A stretch of DNA of 64,000 bases from Cohnella sp. AR92 (GCF_003990975.1 NZ_RZJR01000008.1:62140-126139); one strand, 5' to 3'. Positions 22,403-31,487 are shown, numbered from the stretch's first letter. Notes: a model not told the origin generated them from the sequence alone. Made by a program: numbers and translations.

Positions 22403-23087
22403 AGATTGCTCCGTACATAATCTTCCTCGCCAATCGGTCCAGCCGCTCCCTCATCGCCTCGTCCGCTTTCGCGTCATCGTCGCAAGTCGCCAACAGCTGC
22501 CGTTTCTTGATCTGATAGTAATCGAATAGAGCGTTCCTCAGCGTCAGGTTCTGCTTCATCAACTGCACGGGATCGATCAGGCTGCGGAACATCAGCTCGT
22601 CTTGAAGGATCACGAGCGTCGCGTTCTGGCGAAGGAACGCTCCCTTCTCCATTCCCTCCTCGTAGAACCGGCGCAGCCTCTCGATGCGGGAGCCGATGGC
22701 CGATTCCAATTCGCCGTAGAGCTCCGGCAACGTCTCGCGCAGATCGTTCAGGAACGGGTCCGAACGATAGCTGGCGATCAACAGCGTCTGTACGAACGAG
22801 TTGCGGAACCTTTGCTCGTAAGGGAGGTCCGCGGCGCGCAGGTCCTCCTCGTCCTTCTCCTTGATGAAGCCCACGAATTGCTGGACGATCAGCTCGATGA
22901 TCTCGTCCTTGGAGCTGAAATATTTGTAGAGCGTCGCCTTGGAGATGTCCATATGCTTGGCGACATCGTCCATGCGAAGCTGTTGGAATCCTGTCTGGCG
23001 AATGGGAGAGAACAGCTTGGTGACCAACCTGCTCCTGCATTCCGGATCGGTGTAGCGGCAGCCTGGCTGCTCATCCTGATTTTTCAC
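22401..23087 (-). CDS. TetR-family repressor of the adjacent MFS exporter
   Basis: A 228-residue TetR protein. Seen: N-terminal helix-turn-helix (FQQLRMDDVAKHMDISKATLYKYFSSKDEI, residues about 34-62) and a helical ligand domain. The N-terminus carries two cysteines (PGCRYTDPECRSR), which might be redox- or metal-sensitive. Start GTG has AAAGGAGGG upstream. It is divergent from an MFS drug-type exporter. The shared region holds an inverted pair of AGTTTAC half-sites, each overlapping the -35 of one promoter, so it probably represses both. The inducer is unknown. Confidence 0.85.
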   Translation of the reverse strand: MKNQDEQPGCRYTDPECRSRLVTKLFSPIRQTGFQQLRMDDVAKHMDISKATLYKYFSSKDEIIELIVQQFVGFIKEKDEEDLRAADLPYEQRFRNSFVQTLLIASYRSDPFLNDLRETLPELYGELESAIGSRIERLRRFYEEGMEKGAFLRQNATLVILQDELMFRSLIDPVQLMKQNLTLRNALFDYYQIKKRQLLATCDDDAKADEAMRERLDRLARKIMYGAI

Positions 23088-23110
23088 GACGCTCCCTCCT
23101 TTATTCTCTC

Positions 23111-23205
23111 AGTATAATCCATCGCGCTTAGCAGGTAAACTTTCTGAACAACCTAAACTAATTTTACCTAAAACAGTTTACTTTGAATAGGGCCTGATGT
23201 ATGAT
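23111..23205. promoter_or_regulatory. Divergent tetR/MFS promoters with symmetrical operator halves
   Basis: For the MFS gene: -35 TTTACT (23177-23182), 17 bp, -10 TATGAT (23200-23205). For tetR on the minus strand: -35 TTTACC (23134-23139), 17 bp, -10 TATACT (23111-23116). The heptamer AGTTTAC occurs inverted at 23135-23141 and 23175-23181, overlapping both -35 boxes. Confidence 0.75.
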
Positions 23206-23253
23206 TTAGAAACATTATACAGAAATAGAGATGGAATGGAGAGAGGATTAAGG

Positions 23254-24729
23254 ATGGAGGAAAATGAAATTCAAGGCAAGGTGAGGTTCTGGCCGATCAT
23301 GCTCGCGATTTTCTTCGGTTCGTTCTTAAGCGTGATGGGCATCAGCACGATCAATATCGCCCTCCCGTTTCTGATCGAAGACTTCCACAGCGGACTGGAC
23401 ACGATCCAGTGGGTGCTGACCGGCTTCATGCTGATGCTGGGGGTCTCCGCGCCGCTTACCGGGTACCTGGGGAATCGGTTCGGCCCTAAAAGATTGTATC
23501 TGTACGCCATGATCGGCTTCGTCGTATTCTCGCTGCTGTGCGCGCTGGCTTGGAACGCAGGCTCGCTCATCGCGTTCCGGATCGTGCAAGGAGCGTTCAG
23601 CGGTCTTGTCCTTCCGGCGACGATGACGATCATCTTCCAAGTCATCCCCCGCGAGAGGCAAGCGTTCGCCGTCAGCCTCTGGGCGCTGTCCGGCATGCTC
23701 TCCCCCGCGTTCGGACCGACGATCAGCGGCTGGCTCATCCAGAACTTCAGTTGGAAGTGGCTCTTCTTCATCAATATCCCGATTGGGCTCGTCGCCATCC
23801 TGTTTATCCAGTTGATGATTCCCGACTATCGTCTGGGCAAGCCGAAGCCGCTCGATATCGTCGGCTTGGCCACCGTCGTCGTCAGCAGCGTCTCGATTCT
23901 GTTGGGACTTAGCGAAGGCAGGCAATGGGGCTGGACCTCCTGGAATACGCTCGGGCTGTTCGCTCTTGGCTTCGTCATGCTGCTTCTCTTCATCTGGAGA
24001 GAACTTCGGGCAGAGTCTCCGCTACTCAACCTTCGGGTATTCGCGAATGCCCGGTTCACCCTATCGCTCGTCTCCGCGACCATTATCATGATCAGCTTGT
24101 ATTCCGGTACGCTTCTGCTGCCGTTGTTCCTGCAGAACGTACAGCGGATATCCGCACTGGACACGGGCATCATCATGCTTCCCGCTTCCTTGATCATGGC
24201 GCTCTTCATGCCGGTCGCCGGCAAGCTGTACGGCCGAATCGGCCCGTTGTGGATGACGATCGGCGGATTGGCGTTCATTCTTATCGGAAGCTATGAGATG
24301 TCGCAGCTTGAAGTAGGCGTCTCTCATGCTTACGTGATCTTCTGGATGTCGATACGCAATATCGGCGTCTCCTTCGCCGCAGCGGCAACGGGAACGGCGG
24401 GCATGGAAGAGATTCCAAGAGTCCAGTCCGGCGACGCTTCCTCCGTGTCCAACTGGGTGCGCAACGTCGGCGGCTCCTTCGCCATCGCGCTGTTCACGTC
24501 CCTACTTATCTCCCATGCCGCGTCTCACGGACAGGAGCTATCGGCAAGCGGCGGATCCGATGCGTCTGCTCCGCTGCTCGCATATACGATGAGCGTAAAC
24601 GACGTGTTCATGGTCGCGACTCTCATCTCGCTGGTCGCGATTCCCTTCGGCTTGCTTGTCCGGAAGAAGCGCGCCCCGGCGGTGCTTGCCAAGGATTCCG
24701 CAATCGCCGGGGAAGAACAAACCGCTTAA
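23254..24729 (+). CDS. MFS multidrug exporter, DHA2 (EmrB/QacA) family
   Basis: A 491-residue inner-membrane proton antiporter with about 14 predicted helices. Seen: the DHA2 motif A region GYLGNRFGPKRLYL after helix 2, the first-helix motif INIALPFLIEDF, and motif C-like ALSGMLSPAFGPTISGWL in helix 5. These are typical of EmrB/QacA exporters of lipophilic drugs. ATG at 23254 was chosen because GAGAGAGG lies upstream and the longer frame begins before the promoter -10. It is controlled by the divergent TetR protein. Its stop overlaps the convergent cytochrome gene by four bases. The substrate is unknown. Confidence 0.9.
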   Translation: MEENEIQGKVRFWPIMLAIFFGSFLSVMGISTINIALPFLIEDFHSGLDTIQWVLTGFMLMLGVSAPLTGYLGNRFGPKRLYLYAMIGFVVFSLLCALAWNAGSLIAFRIVQGAFSGLVLPATMTIIFQVIPRERQAFAVSLWALSGMLSPAFGPTISGWLIQNFSWKWLFFINIPIGLVAILFIQLMIPDYRLGKPKPLDIVGLATVVVSSVSILLGLSEGRQWGWTSWNTLGLFALGFVMLLLFIWRELRAESPLLNLRVFANARFTLSLVSATIIMISLYSGTLLLPLFLQNVQRISALDTGIIMLPASLIMALFMPVAGKLYGRIGPLWMTIGGLAFILIGSYEMSQLEVGVSHAYVIFWMSIRNIGVSFAAAATGTAGMEEIPRVQSGDASSVSNWVRNVGGSFAIALFTSLLISHAASHGQELSASGGSDASAPLLAYTMSVNDVFMVATLISLVAIPFGLLVRKKRAPAVLAKDSAIAGEEQTA

Positions 24730-25331
24730 GCTGCGGCTTTCTTCTCCAAGAGCGCGACAACCGCTCCGACGGCCAACGCGGCTGCGGACGCAAGGATTGC
24801 CGAGCCTCCGGCATGGATGACCAGAACGGGAACCCAGAGCAATCCGAGCGTGCGATGAACGGTCCGCATCCATTTGTTCCGGATTTTGTTGACGAAGAAT
24901 CCGTAACCGGCAATGGCCAACAAGATCGCAAAGGCCGCAAGTCCGCTCCATATCTTATGGTCCTGAAGCTTCGTGAACAGGAAGTAAGCACCATGAACCG
25001 CAATCAGAAGGAGCGTCGCCCACCCCAATGGCTTATGCGCGGTTCGAAGCAGCTTGCCGACCCTTCGTACGAGGAGAGACGGGGACTTGAGCTTTTTCTT
25101 GAACCAGAACCAAACGAAGCCGGCGGCTCCTAGGTAAAGCGATATCGTTCCCAGCGTCTTGGCAAGACCGCCTAGGCCGCCTTCTTCTTCCCGAGGCGGA
25201 CGCCCCGCTCCTCCGGGCGGAAAATGTCTGCCGGCGTTAGACGGGTGGTGCCATAGGGAGTAAGCCAATAGCAATGCAGCCGCAATTGCGGCAAGGATAG
25301 CAGGTATCCAGACGGTTTTCCTTTTGCTCAC
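24726..25331 (-). CDS. Four-to-five-helix heme b-type membrane protein
   Basis: A 201-residue membrane protein. Two helices each carry a pair of histidines 14 residues apart: HKPLGWATLLLIAVH and HRTLGLLWVPVLVIH. That geometry is the bis-heme arrangement of ferric-reductase-like and cytochrome b561-like proteins, so transmembrane electron transfer is inferred. An N-terminal helix precedes a Pro/Gly/Arg-rich linker (residues about 30-52). Start GTG has CGGAGG upstream. No flavoprotein partner is adjacent. It converges on the MFS gene with a 4-bp overlap of coding ends. Confidence 0.65.
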   Translation of the reverse strand: MSKRKTVWIPAILAAIAAALLLAYSLWHHPSNAGRHFPPGGAGRPPREEEGGLGGLAKTLGTISLYLGAAGFVWFWFKKKLKSPSLLVRRVGKLLRTAHKPLGWATLLLIAVHGAYFLFTKLQDHKIWSGLAAFAILLAIAGYGFFVNKIRNKWMRTVHRTLGLLWVPVLVIHAGGSAILASAAALAVGAVVALLEKKAAA

Positions 25332-25408
25332 GTTCGTTTCCTCCGATTCTTGGGACGGCTCGTTGTTGCGAATTCAGTATAATAGAGCTTTATTAATTAA
25401 TTCTAAAC

Positions 25409-25449
25409 AAGAAGAAGGCAGCCGATCGAGGGTAGGCTGCCTTCTTCTT
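25409..25449 (-). terminator. Terminator of the monooxygenase-like gene
   Basis: A 15-bp perfect stem (25409-25423 with 25435-25449) is followed on the minus strand by TTGTTT. It is close to the stop codon at 25458. Confidence 0.85.
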
Positions 25450-25457
25450 TGGTCTAT

Positions 25458-25754
25458 TTAGAGTTGGATCCGTTCCGCCTTATAGAGGTTAAGCTCCATC
25501 GGCGCGGCCAGGAGAGAGCGGGCTTGGTTAACGAAAGAGGCAAAATGCTCGCTCGTATTGTGCGACTGAGCCGCCTCCATGTCCTTCCACAGCTCGATCA
25601 TGGTGTAATGGTGCTCTTGATCGACCGATTTCTTCAGCTCGTAGCTCAGATTGCCCTCTTCTTTTCTCGTCGCCTCGATGACGGCCTTGACTTCGCGCAG
25701 GAACGCTTCCTCTTGATCGGGCTTAATCTGGAGATTGGCATGCACAATGATCAT
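25458..25754 (-). CDS. Antibiotic biosynthesis monooxygenase (ABM) domain protein
   Basis: A 98-residue single-domain dimeric ABM-fold protein of the YgiN/YczJ type. Seen: N-terminal IIVHANLQIKPDQEEAFL, central EEGNLSYELKKS, and HHYTMIELWKDMEAAQSHNTSEHF, the usual order in quinol-monooxygenase-like proteins. Members oxidise quinols or degrade heme; heme-binding residues are not evident. I chose ATG at 25754, with AGAGG nine bases upstream, over ATG at 25763, whose site would be adjacent. Monocistronic. Confidence 0.8.
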   Translation of the reverse strand: MIIVHANLQIKPDQEEAFLREVKAVIEATRKEEGNLSYELKKSVDQEHHYTMIELWKDMEAAQSHNTSEHFASFVNQARSLLAAPMELNLYKAERIQL

Positions 25755-25861
25755 GATGTTCATCCTCTTCGTTGTCGTTATTTGGGCCTGCCCGGTTCAC
25801 GGTTCCTATTGTTCCGCACGCGACTGTACGCGATTCAACCGCGATTCGACTTGCGATTCCG

Positions 25862-27178
25862 TCAGTCCCGTTCGTAGATCGAGCCCGAGCGGCTCGCGAA
25901 GAATTCCCCGTATACCTTCTCGGCGTAAGCGTCCGTCATTCCGGAGATGTAATCGGCGACCATCCGCTCCCACGGCCACTTGCCTTGCTGCTGCTCGTAA
26001 TTCTCCAGCCAATCCGGAGGAATAATGAGCCTGCCCGTCTCGTATTCCTTGAAGCTGTCCCACAGGCGGCGAATCATGACTTCGCTTCGCTTGTGCAGGC
26101 GCTGAACCCGGAAGTCCTTGATCAGCGTGACCCAGGCAAGCTTCTTCAGGATCTCCATCGTGCGCAGCAGCTCCAAGTCCTCTTGGCCGTCGCGGACGAA
26201 GGTTACCCTCTTCCATCCTCTAGCCGGATCGTCGATAATGCCGACCTGGCTGGCGTAGCGGCGCACCCAGCGCGCCTTGTTCTCTCTTCTCGTGCGGGAG
26301 GTATCCCGTCCATTCTCGGCGTATATCTCTTCCCACTGCCGAACGAACTGGCTAAGCACGATTCTCACCGTCGATTTCAGGTCGAGGCCTTCCCAGTTCA
26401 TGCCCTTGTTGCCGGGGTCATCGACGATCTCTTGGACCAGATGGGTCACCAGCCGTTCGTCCTCGTAGAAGTTCGTGCCGACCGGGATTTTGCCGGCGCG
26501 GATTCCGTCCTCCAGATCGTGGGTCGAATAGGCGATGTCGTCGCACAGGTCCATCAGTTGGGCTTCGAGAGTCGCGCAGCCCTCCGGCATCCCCCACAAT
26601 CCCCTCAAGTATTCGATCCCTTCCCACTCGCGGCGGAACACGCCCTTAACCCGGCCAGGTTCATCGATGCAGTACGGATACTTGTTGATGCCGAGCAGCG
26701 CGGCAGCCGTCAGGTCGAGGCCGCTGTCGCTCCCCGCTCGCTTCTCCAGGAACATGAGGATGCGGAAGTTCTGGGCGTTGCCCTCGTACTTCAACCCGTG
26801 TTCTTTCTGAAGCACGTCGTTCAGGACCTCTTCTCCCTTGTGGCCGAACGGAGGATGTCCCAAGTCATGGGCGAGTGCCGCCACCTCGACGACCTCGGGG
26901 TCGATCATGAGGCCGGGATGCAGCTTCTGCGAGAGGAAAGGATAGCTCTTGTCGAGCCTTCTTGCCACCTCCCGCGCAATCTGGGATACTTCGAGCGAGT
27001 GCGTCAGCCGGGTGCGGTAATAATCGCCGGAACCGGCGCCGAACACCTGAGACTTGCCCTGCAAGCGGCGAAAAGCCGGCGATTGAATCAGGCGGGAATA
27101 ATCCTTCTCGTACTCGTCGCGATCGTCGCTGGAATAAAGATTATCCGTGTCGAACAGTCTTAGCTTGCGTACATTCAT
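25862..27178 (-). CDS. Deoxyguanosinetriphosphate triphosphohydrolase-like protein
   Basis: A 438-residue HD-domain dNTPase-like enzyme that removes triphosphate from deoxynucleotides. Seen: N-terminal DEYEKDYSRLIQSPAFRRLQGKSQVF, the metal-binding HD core RLTHSLEVSQIAR and ALAHDLGHPPFGHKGEE, and the later LMDLCDDIAYSTHDLEDG aspartate motif. ATG at 27178 follows AGAGGTG by six bases; the GTG three codons earlier overlaps that site. The length fits the dgt-like family in Firmicutes. It is read alone, and substrate range is untested. Confidence 0.9.
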   Translation of the reverse strand: MNVRKLRLFDTDNLYSSDDRDEYEKDYSRLIQSPAFRRLQGKSQVFGAGSGDYYRTRLTHSLEVSQIAREVARRLDKSYPFLSQKLHPGLMIDPEVVEVAALAHDLGHPPFGHKGEEVLNDVLQKEHGLKYEGNAQNFRILMFLEKRAGSDSGLDLTAAALLGINKYPYCIDEPGRVKGVFRREWEGIEYLRGLWGMPEGCATLEAQLMDLCDDIAYSTHDLEDGIRAGKIPVGTNFYEDERLVTHLVQEIVDDPGNKGMNWEGLDLKSTVRIVLSQFVRQWEEIYAENGRDTSRTRRENKARWVRRYASQVGIIDDPARGWKRVTFVRDGQEDLELLRTMEILKKLAWVTLIKDFRVQRLHKRSEVMIRRLWDSFKEYETGRLIIPPDWLENYEQQQGKWPWERMVADYISGMTDAYAEKVYGEFFASRSGSIYERD

Positions 27179-27262
27179 CTGCGTCACCTCTGAATCGGAG
27201 CCATTTCATGTATTGTATTTGTTTTCGTCGAAGTCCGCCAGTTCTTGTTAGATATAAGGAAA

Positions 27263-27289
27263 GAAACCGAACGGTTAACGTCCGGTTTC
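27263..27289 (-). terminator. doxX-like gene terminator
   Basis: A 10-bp stem with one mismatch (GAAACCGaACG, 27263-27273, with 27279-27289) is followed on the minus strand by TTTCCTTAT. It lies about 20 bases past the DoxX stop. Confidence 0.7.
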
Positions 27290-27311
27290 CTCCCCTGAAT
27301 CCATATGCTTA

Positions 27312-27662
27312 TTAGAATAAGTACGAGGCGTAATTGACCGTTACGGCCAAGGATACGCACAAGAAGACAATAGCCGGAACCCACAGCGAGATCTTGTCCT
27401 GAGCGCGAAAATGAACGAAAATGGCGCCGATCATCGTCCCCCCCAGCAGGATTCCTCCCCAAGCCGCGAACCCGTGCGTCCAGATGCCAAGCAGCATCAG
27501 GGCCGCTCCGAGCATCTCCACGGCACCGGTCGCCATTCTCATCGACGGAGGCAATCTCCAACGCTTGAAGTTGATCAGCTGCGGCTTCGCCCCGGCCAGC
27601 TTCGAGAGTCCGCCGACCAAGAATGCGGCGCTAAGCATGATTTGCAAGACGATGATTGGCAC
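27312..27662 (-). CDS. DoxX-family membrane protein
   Basis: A 116-residue protein with four hydrophobic segments. Seen: AAFLVGGLSKLAGAKPQLINFKRWRLPP after the first helix, then GAVEMLGAALMLLGI, the usual DoxX pattern. Family members are small quinol- or thiol-linked membrane proteins with poorly defined roles. Start GTG has GGAGGG upstream. No redox partner is adjacent. Confidence 0.8.
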   Translation of the reverse strand: MPIIVLQIMLSAAFLVGGLSKLAGAKPQLINFKRWRLPPSMRMATGAVEMLGAALMLLGIWTHGFAAWGGILLGGTMIGAIFVHFRAQDKISLWVPAIVFLCVSLAVTVNYASYLF

Positions 27663-27780
27663 GACAACGCCCTCCTAATGACAACAACGGAACTGGATCG
27701 ATTTGTTAGTCCTATAGGCGCATTATAAGGGGAATCGGGCCGAACTGACAAGGATATGCTTGGAAAATCGAGGATTCGAG

Positions 27781-28491
27781 CTAGACATACTTGAGGAGGA
27801 TCGTCTCGATATGGCGCAGGTGCCGCTTCATTCCGTCCGCGGCGGCTGCCGTATCCCGAGCCGCCACCGCTTCCGCGATAGCGGAGTGCTCCTCGAGCAG
27901 CCGCTCGGCGACGGTGCGATTCGCGTACAGCTCCGCTCTCCGGACTTCCCGGATGGCCAGCTCCATCGGAGTCATGATCGAGTCGAGAACCTTCGACAGC
28001 ATCGAATTATGGGCCGCCTTGACCAGCGCAAGATGGAACTCGATGTCGGTCCTCTCCCCTTCGAGATCGTTGCCGACCGCCTGCTCCATCTCCTTCACGA
28101 TCCGCTTTAGCGCCGCCGCGTCTTCTTCCGTTCTCTTCTCCGCGGCCAGCGAAGCGATCGAGACTTCGAGCGACTGACGCACCTCGATGAGCTCGAGCAG
28201 CGTCTCCCGGTTCATCCGCAGAGCTTCCACGCCGGGCAGCTTGATCTCCGCTTCCGGCTCGGAACGGATAACCGTGCAGCCGCCGCCTTGGCGAATCTCG
28301 ATCAGTCCCATCGCTTTGAGGGCGCTGAGCGCCTCGCGGGTCGTCGATCGTCCGACGCCGAAGCGCTCCGACATCTCCTTGGTCGAAGGAAGCTTATCCC
28401 CGACCTTCAGCTTGCCTTCCACGATCTGGCGCTTCAGCTGTTCCGTAATCTCTTCGTAGTGATTTCGTTTCGTTAGCGGGGTGACTTCCAC
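27781..28491 (-). CDS. lutR: GntR/FadR-family regulator of the lactate operon
   Basis: A 236-residue regulator with an N-terminal winged helix (residues 9-77; KLPSTKEMSERFGVGRSTTREALSALKAMGLIE) and a C-terminal FCD ligand domain with metal-site histidines (EFHLALVKAAHN, RHLRHIE). It starts 26 bases after lutC on the same strand with GGAGAGG before GTG, so it is probably the last gene of lutABC-lutR. B. subtilis LutR represses lutABC and is relieved by lactate. A perfect TTGTCTGACAA palindrome in the lutA promoter is the likely site. Confidence 0.8.
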   Translation of the reverse strand: MEVTPLTKRNHYEEITEQLKRQIVEGKLKVGDKLPSTKEMSERFGVGRSTTREALSALKAMGLIEIRQGGGCTVIRSEPEAEIKLPGVEALRMNRETLLELIEVRQSLEVSIASLAAEKRTEEDAAALKRIVKEMEQAVGNDLEGERTDIEFHLALVKAAHNSMLSKVLDSIMTPMELAIREVRRAELYANRTVAERLLEEHSAIAEAVAARDTAAAADGMKRHLRHIETILLKYV

Positions 28492-28517
28492 GCCAGTTCC
28501 TCTCCTTCCATGTCCCT

Positions 28518-29243
28518 TTATCCTACAAGAAGAGCATAAACAATGCCAGGCCCATGCACGCCGATCGTCAGATCGTTCTCGATATCGGAGGAACGGCTCG
28601 GCCCCGTAATGAAGTGAATGCCCGCCGGCAGGCTATCGCGCCCGGCTCGGTCGAATTCGACCAGAACCTCGCCAAGGCGGGTCTTCATCTTATCGACCGG
28701 GATAAGGATCATCATGACGGTCGGCAGAAGCGAGACCGAGCGTCCCTTGTCCTTCGATGACTTCACGACGACCGAACCCGTGTAGGCAACGGAATGATCC
28801 GCCATGACCACCCCGAAGTCGGCTTCGGCGGAACGCGCCTTCCAATAGACGTCCGGATCGGTGTTCCATACCGAGACGCGAGCGTCCGGAAGCGCGGCTT
28901 CCAACCCAAGCGAATCCAGCTCCGCTTCGTTCTGGCGAACGATGTACTTCGCGCCCATCTCTTGGGCTTTCGCCGCAATAAAATCGCGCGCCGCGTCCAT
29001 GTCGGCAAGGCGGGCCACATGGCCGCCTACGCTCTTCCAGTTGTCGGAGAACCGCTCGATTTTCTCTTCGAGGCTCCATTCCAGCTCGTTCCAGAAGTCT
29101 GGCGCTCCGCGAAACGGATGCGCCGGCGCTTCCGTCACTCTCGGATGCTTCAGCTTCTGCGCGATTCCGGCCATGAAAGAAGCCTGCTTGGCCTTCGACT
29201 GCTCTTCCATCTCTCTCAGCCATTGCTCATGCGTATCAGCCAT
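28518..29243 (-). CDS. lutC: L-lactate utilization protein C
   Basis: A 241-residue LUD-domain protein, one of three subunits of the LutABC L-lactate-oxidising complex. Seen: the C-terminal half VMADHSVAYTGSVVVKSS..GRSVSLLPTVMMILIP and FITGPSRSSDIENDLTIGVHGPG, the conserved LutC/LldG core. ATG overlaps the end of lutB by eight bases (coding 29236-29243), so the two are translationally coupled. Normal length. Confidence 0.93.
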   Translation of the reverse strand: MADTHEQWLREMEEQSKAKQASFMAGIAQKLKHPRVTEAPAHPFRGAPDFWNELEWSLEEKIERFSDNWKSVGGHVARLADMDAARDFIAAKAQEMGAKYIVRQNEAELDSLGLEAALPDARVSVWNTDPDVYWKARSAEADFGVVMADHSVAYTGSVVVKSSKDKGRSVSLLPTVMMILIPVDKMKTRLGEVLVEFDRAGRDSLPAGIHFITGPSRSSDIENDLTIGVHGPGIVYALLVG

Positions 29244-30762
29244 GATGATGTCCTCCCCCCTGCTGTCTGTTCTTCACGATATTCTCCATGCGCTGCTTCA
29301 TCTCGGGATTGATCTCCTGAAGCCCCGCCCGGATCTCCTGCTCCAACGTCGGCCAATTCTCGCGGAAGGACTTCTTCGGCAAGCTCGGCGTGACGCGGTA
29401 GCTGTTCCAGCCCTTGAGCGGGCCGATCTTCGTGCGGATGCCGCCGTCGCGAACGACCAGCTTCTGGCCGATCTGGCCGACCTTAAGCACGGTGCGGAAT
29501 CTCTTCGCGTTGCCGAGCAGCGTCGAGAAGCCCTTCATGCCCGCTCCTTCGAGCTTGTTGCCGTGACCCTTCTCGACCTTGCGGCGGCGTAGGGAAATGA
29601 GCATCTCGTGCAGAGGAATCTTGACCGGACAGGCCTCGTAGCAAGCGCCGCACAAGCTGGACGCATTGGCGATGTCGTCCCATTCGGCGATGTTCTTGTT
29701 CAGCGCCGGGGTGAGCACGGCTCCGATCGGGCCGCTGTACGTGCCGCCGTACGCGTGTCCGCCGATGTGGCGATAGACCGGGCATGCGTTGAGGCAAGCG
29801 CCGCAGCGGATGCAGTTGAGCAGCTCCTGGAACTCGGGGTCGCCGAGCTGAAGCGAGCGTCCGTTGTCGACGATGATGATGTGCATCTCGTCCGGACCGT
29901 CCGCATCCTCGCTGCGGCGAGGACCCGAGATGGCGGACATGTACATCGTCAGCTTCTGTCCCGTAGCCGAACGAGGAAGGAGCGTCGCCATGACTTCGAG
30001 ATCCTGGAACGACGGAATGATGCGTTCCATGCCCATCAGCGTAATCTGCGTCTTCGGAAGAGTCGTGACCATCCGCGCGTTGCCTTCGTTCTCGAACAGG
30101 ACCATCGAGCCCGTCTCGGCGATGGCGAAGTTGCAGCCGGTCATGCCGATATCCGCTTCGAGGAAGCTCTCCCGCAGCTTCTTGCGCACGAATCCGGCCA
30201 GCACCGTCGTATCGGCCTCTAGTTTCTCTCCTGCCACTTCCGACAATAGATCGGCGATCTGGTAACGATTCTTGTGAATCGCCGGAATAACGATGTGTGA
30301 GGGCGTCTCCCCAGCCAGCTGAATGATATATTCGCCAAGGTCCGTCTCGATCGCTTCGACCCCGATCTTTTCCAACGCGTGATTCAGGTGCAGTTCTTCC
30401 GATACCATCGACTTCGATTTCACGACGGTCTTCGCTTGCTTGCGCTCCGCGATCGCGAGGGAGATCTTCACCGCGTCGGCGCCCGTATCCGCGAAGTGAA
30501 CGTGCACGCCGTTCGCTCTCGCGTTCTCGACGAATAAGTTAAGGTAATAGTCCAAGTGAGCGATCGTATGCAGGCGAATCGCCCGGCCGCGCTCTCTCCA
30601 CTGATCCCAATTGCCGTGCTCGTTCGCCGCGTTCTTCTTACCGTTGCGAAGCCGCTCAGTCGTGAACTTGACCGCCTTCCGCAGGAATTCGTCGTTCAGC
30701 GCAAGCCCCGCGCGTTCCTTGACCGTTCCTAATGTGCCCTTCGCTGTTCCCTTGGCGCTCAT
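29236..30762 (-). CDS. lutB: L-lactate utilization iron-sulfur protein B
   Basis: A 508-residue iron-sulfur subunit. Seen: an N-terminal LUD-like domain (about 70-300, with IGMTGCNFAIAETGSMVL) and two ferredoxin-type clusters, NCIRCGACLNACPVYR and SSLCGACYEACPVK, giving two [4Fe-4S] sites. The C-terminus ends in HHHG. ATG at 30762 overlaps the lutA stop as ATGA, with GGAAGGGG upstream. Electrons from L-lactate pass from this complex to the respiratory chain; the direct acceptor is unknown. Confidence 0.93.
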   Translation of the reverse strand: MSAKGTAKGTLGTVKERAGLALNDEFLRKAVKFTTERLRNGKKNAANEHGNWDQWRERGRAIRLHTIAHLDYYLNLFVENARANGVHVHFADTGADAVKISLAIAERKQAKTVVKSKSMVSEELHLNHALEKIGVEAIETDLGEYIIQLAGETPSHIVIPAIHKNRYQIADLLSEVAGEKLEADTTVLAGFVRKKLRESFLEADIGMTGCNFAIAETGSMVLFENEGNARMVTTLPKTQITLMGMERIIPSFQDLEVMATLLPRSATGQKLTMYMSAISGPRRSEDADGPDEMHIIIVDNGRSLQLGDPEFQELLNCIRCGACLNACPVYRHIGGHAYGGTYSGPIGAVLTPALNKNIAEWDDIANASSLCGACYEACPVKIPLHEMLISLRRRKVEKGHGNKLEGAGMKGFSTLLGNAKRFRTVLKVGQIGQKLVVRDGGIRTKIGPLKGWNSYRVTPSLPKKSFRENWPTLEQEIRAGLQEINPEMKQRMENIVKNRQQGGGHHHG

Positions 30763-31487
30763 GCCAGCTTCGCCCCTTCCGCAAGCAATTCGGCCAGATG
30801 CATGACGCGAACCGGCTCGTTCCGATATCGAAGATTCCCCGCAATGTTCATCAAGCAAGCCATGTCCAGCCCGACCAGCACCTCGGCCTCGGTCTCCTTG
30901 ACGTGGTCGACCTTCTCGGATACCATCGCGCCCGAGATATCGGCCATCTTCACGGAGAACGTTCCGCCGAAGCCGCAGCAATCCTCCGCGAACGGAAGCG
31001 GCACGAATTCCAGGCCCTTGACGCGGTTCAAGAGCGCCATCGGTTCGTCCTTGACGCCGAGAAGCCGGCTGCCGTGGCAGGACGGATGGTAGGTTACCTT
31101 GTGCGGGAACTCCGCGCCTACGTCGGTAACGCCCAGCACCTGCACGAGGAATTGCGTGAATTCGTACGACTTCATTCTGAGCTGCTCCGCTCTGGCTTTC
31201 ATCGCCGGATCGTCCTTGAACAGCTTCGGATAGTTATGAATCATCTCCGTGCAGGAACCCGAAGGCGAGATCACGAAGTCGCTGTCCTCGAACGCGTCCA
31301 GGATCGTCCTGGCCGTCGCGCGGGCATCGTCCCAATAGCCGCTGTTGTACGCCGGCTGTCCGCAGCACGTCTGCACCTTCGGGAATTCGAGCCTGACGCC
31401 GTACTTGGCAAGCAGGCGCACCATCGCTTCCCCCACCCGCGGAAAAATCGCGTCGCTAAGGCAAGTAATAAACAAGGAGACTTTCAT
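30759..31487 (-). CDS. lutA: L-lactate utilization protein A
   Basis: A 242-residue protein with two CCG domains (CCGQPAYNSGYWDDAR and CCGFGGTFSVKM), each probably contributing to a cysteine-ligated iron-sulfur cluster as in GlpC and HdrB. First gene of lutABC-lutR; its stop overlaps the lutB start by four bases. ATG at 31487 has CGAGGTG about 13 bases upstream. A promoter with an internal palindrome precedes it. Confidence 0.93.
   Translation of the reverse strand: MKVSLFITCLSDAIFPRVGEAMVRLLAKYGVRLEFPKVQTCCGQPAYNSGYWDDARATARTILDAFEDSDFVISPSGSCTEMIHNYPKLFKDDPAMKARAEQLRMKSYEFTQFLVQVLGVTDVGAEFPHKVTYHPSCHGSRLLGVKDEPMALLNRVKGLEFVPLPFAEDCCGFGGTFSVKMADISGAMVSEKVDHVKETEAEVLVGLDMACLMNIAGNLRYRNEPVRVMHLAELLAEGAKLA

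Noticed and set aside
25790..25861. Short frame ending ESQVESRLNRVQSRAEQ just after the dGTPase-like gene
   Set aside because: It has no start codon outside the dGTPase gene and lies in another frame; likely chance, though a frameshifted former C-terminus cannot be excluded.
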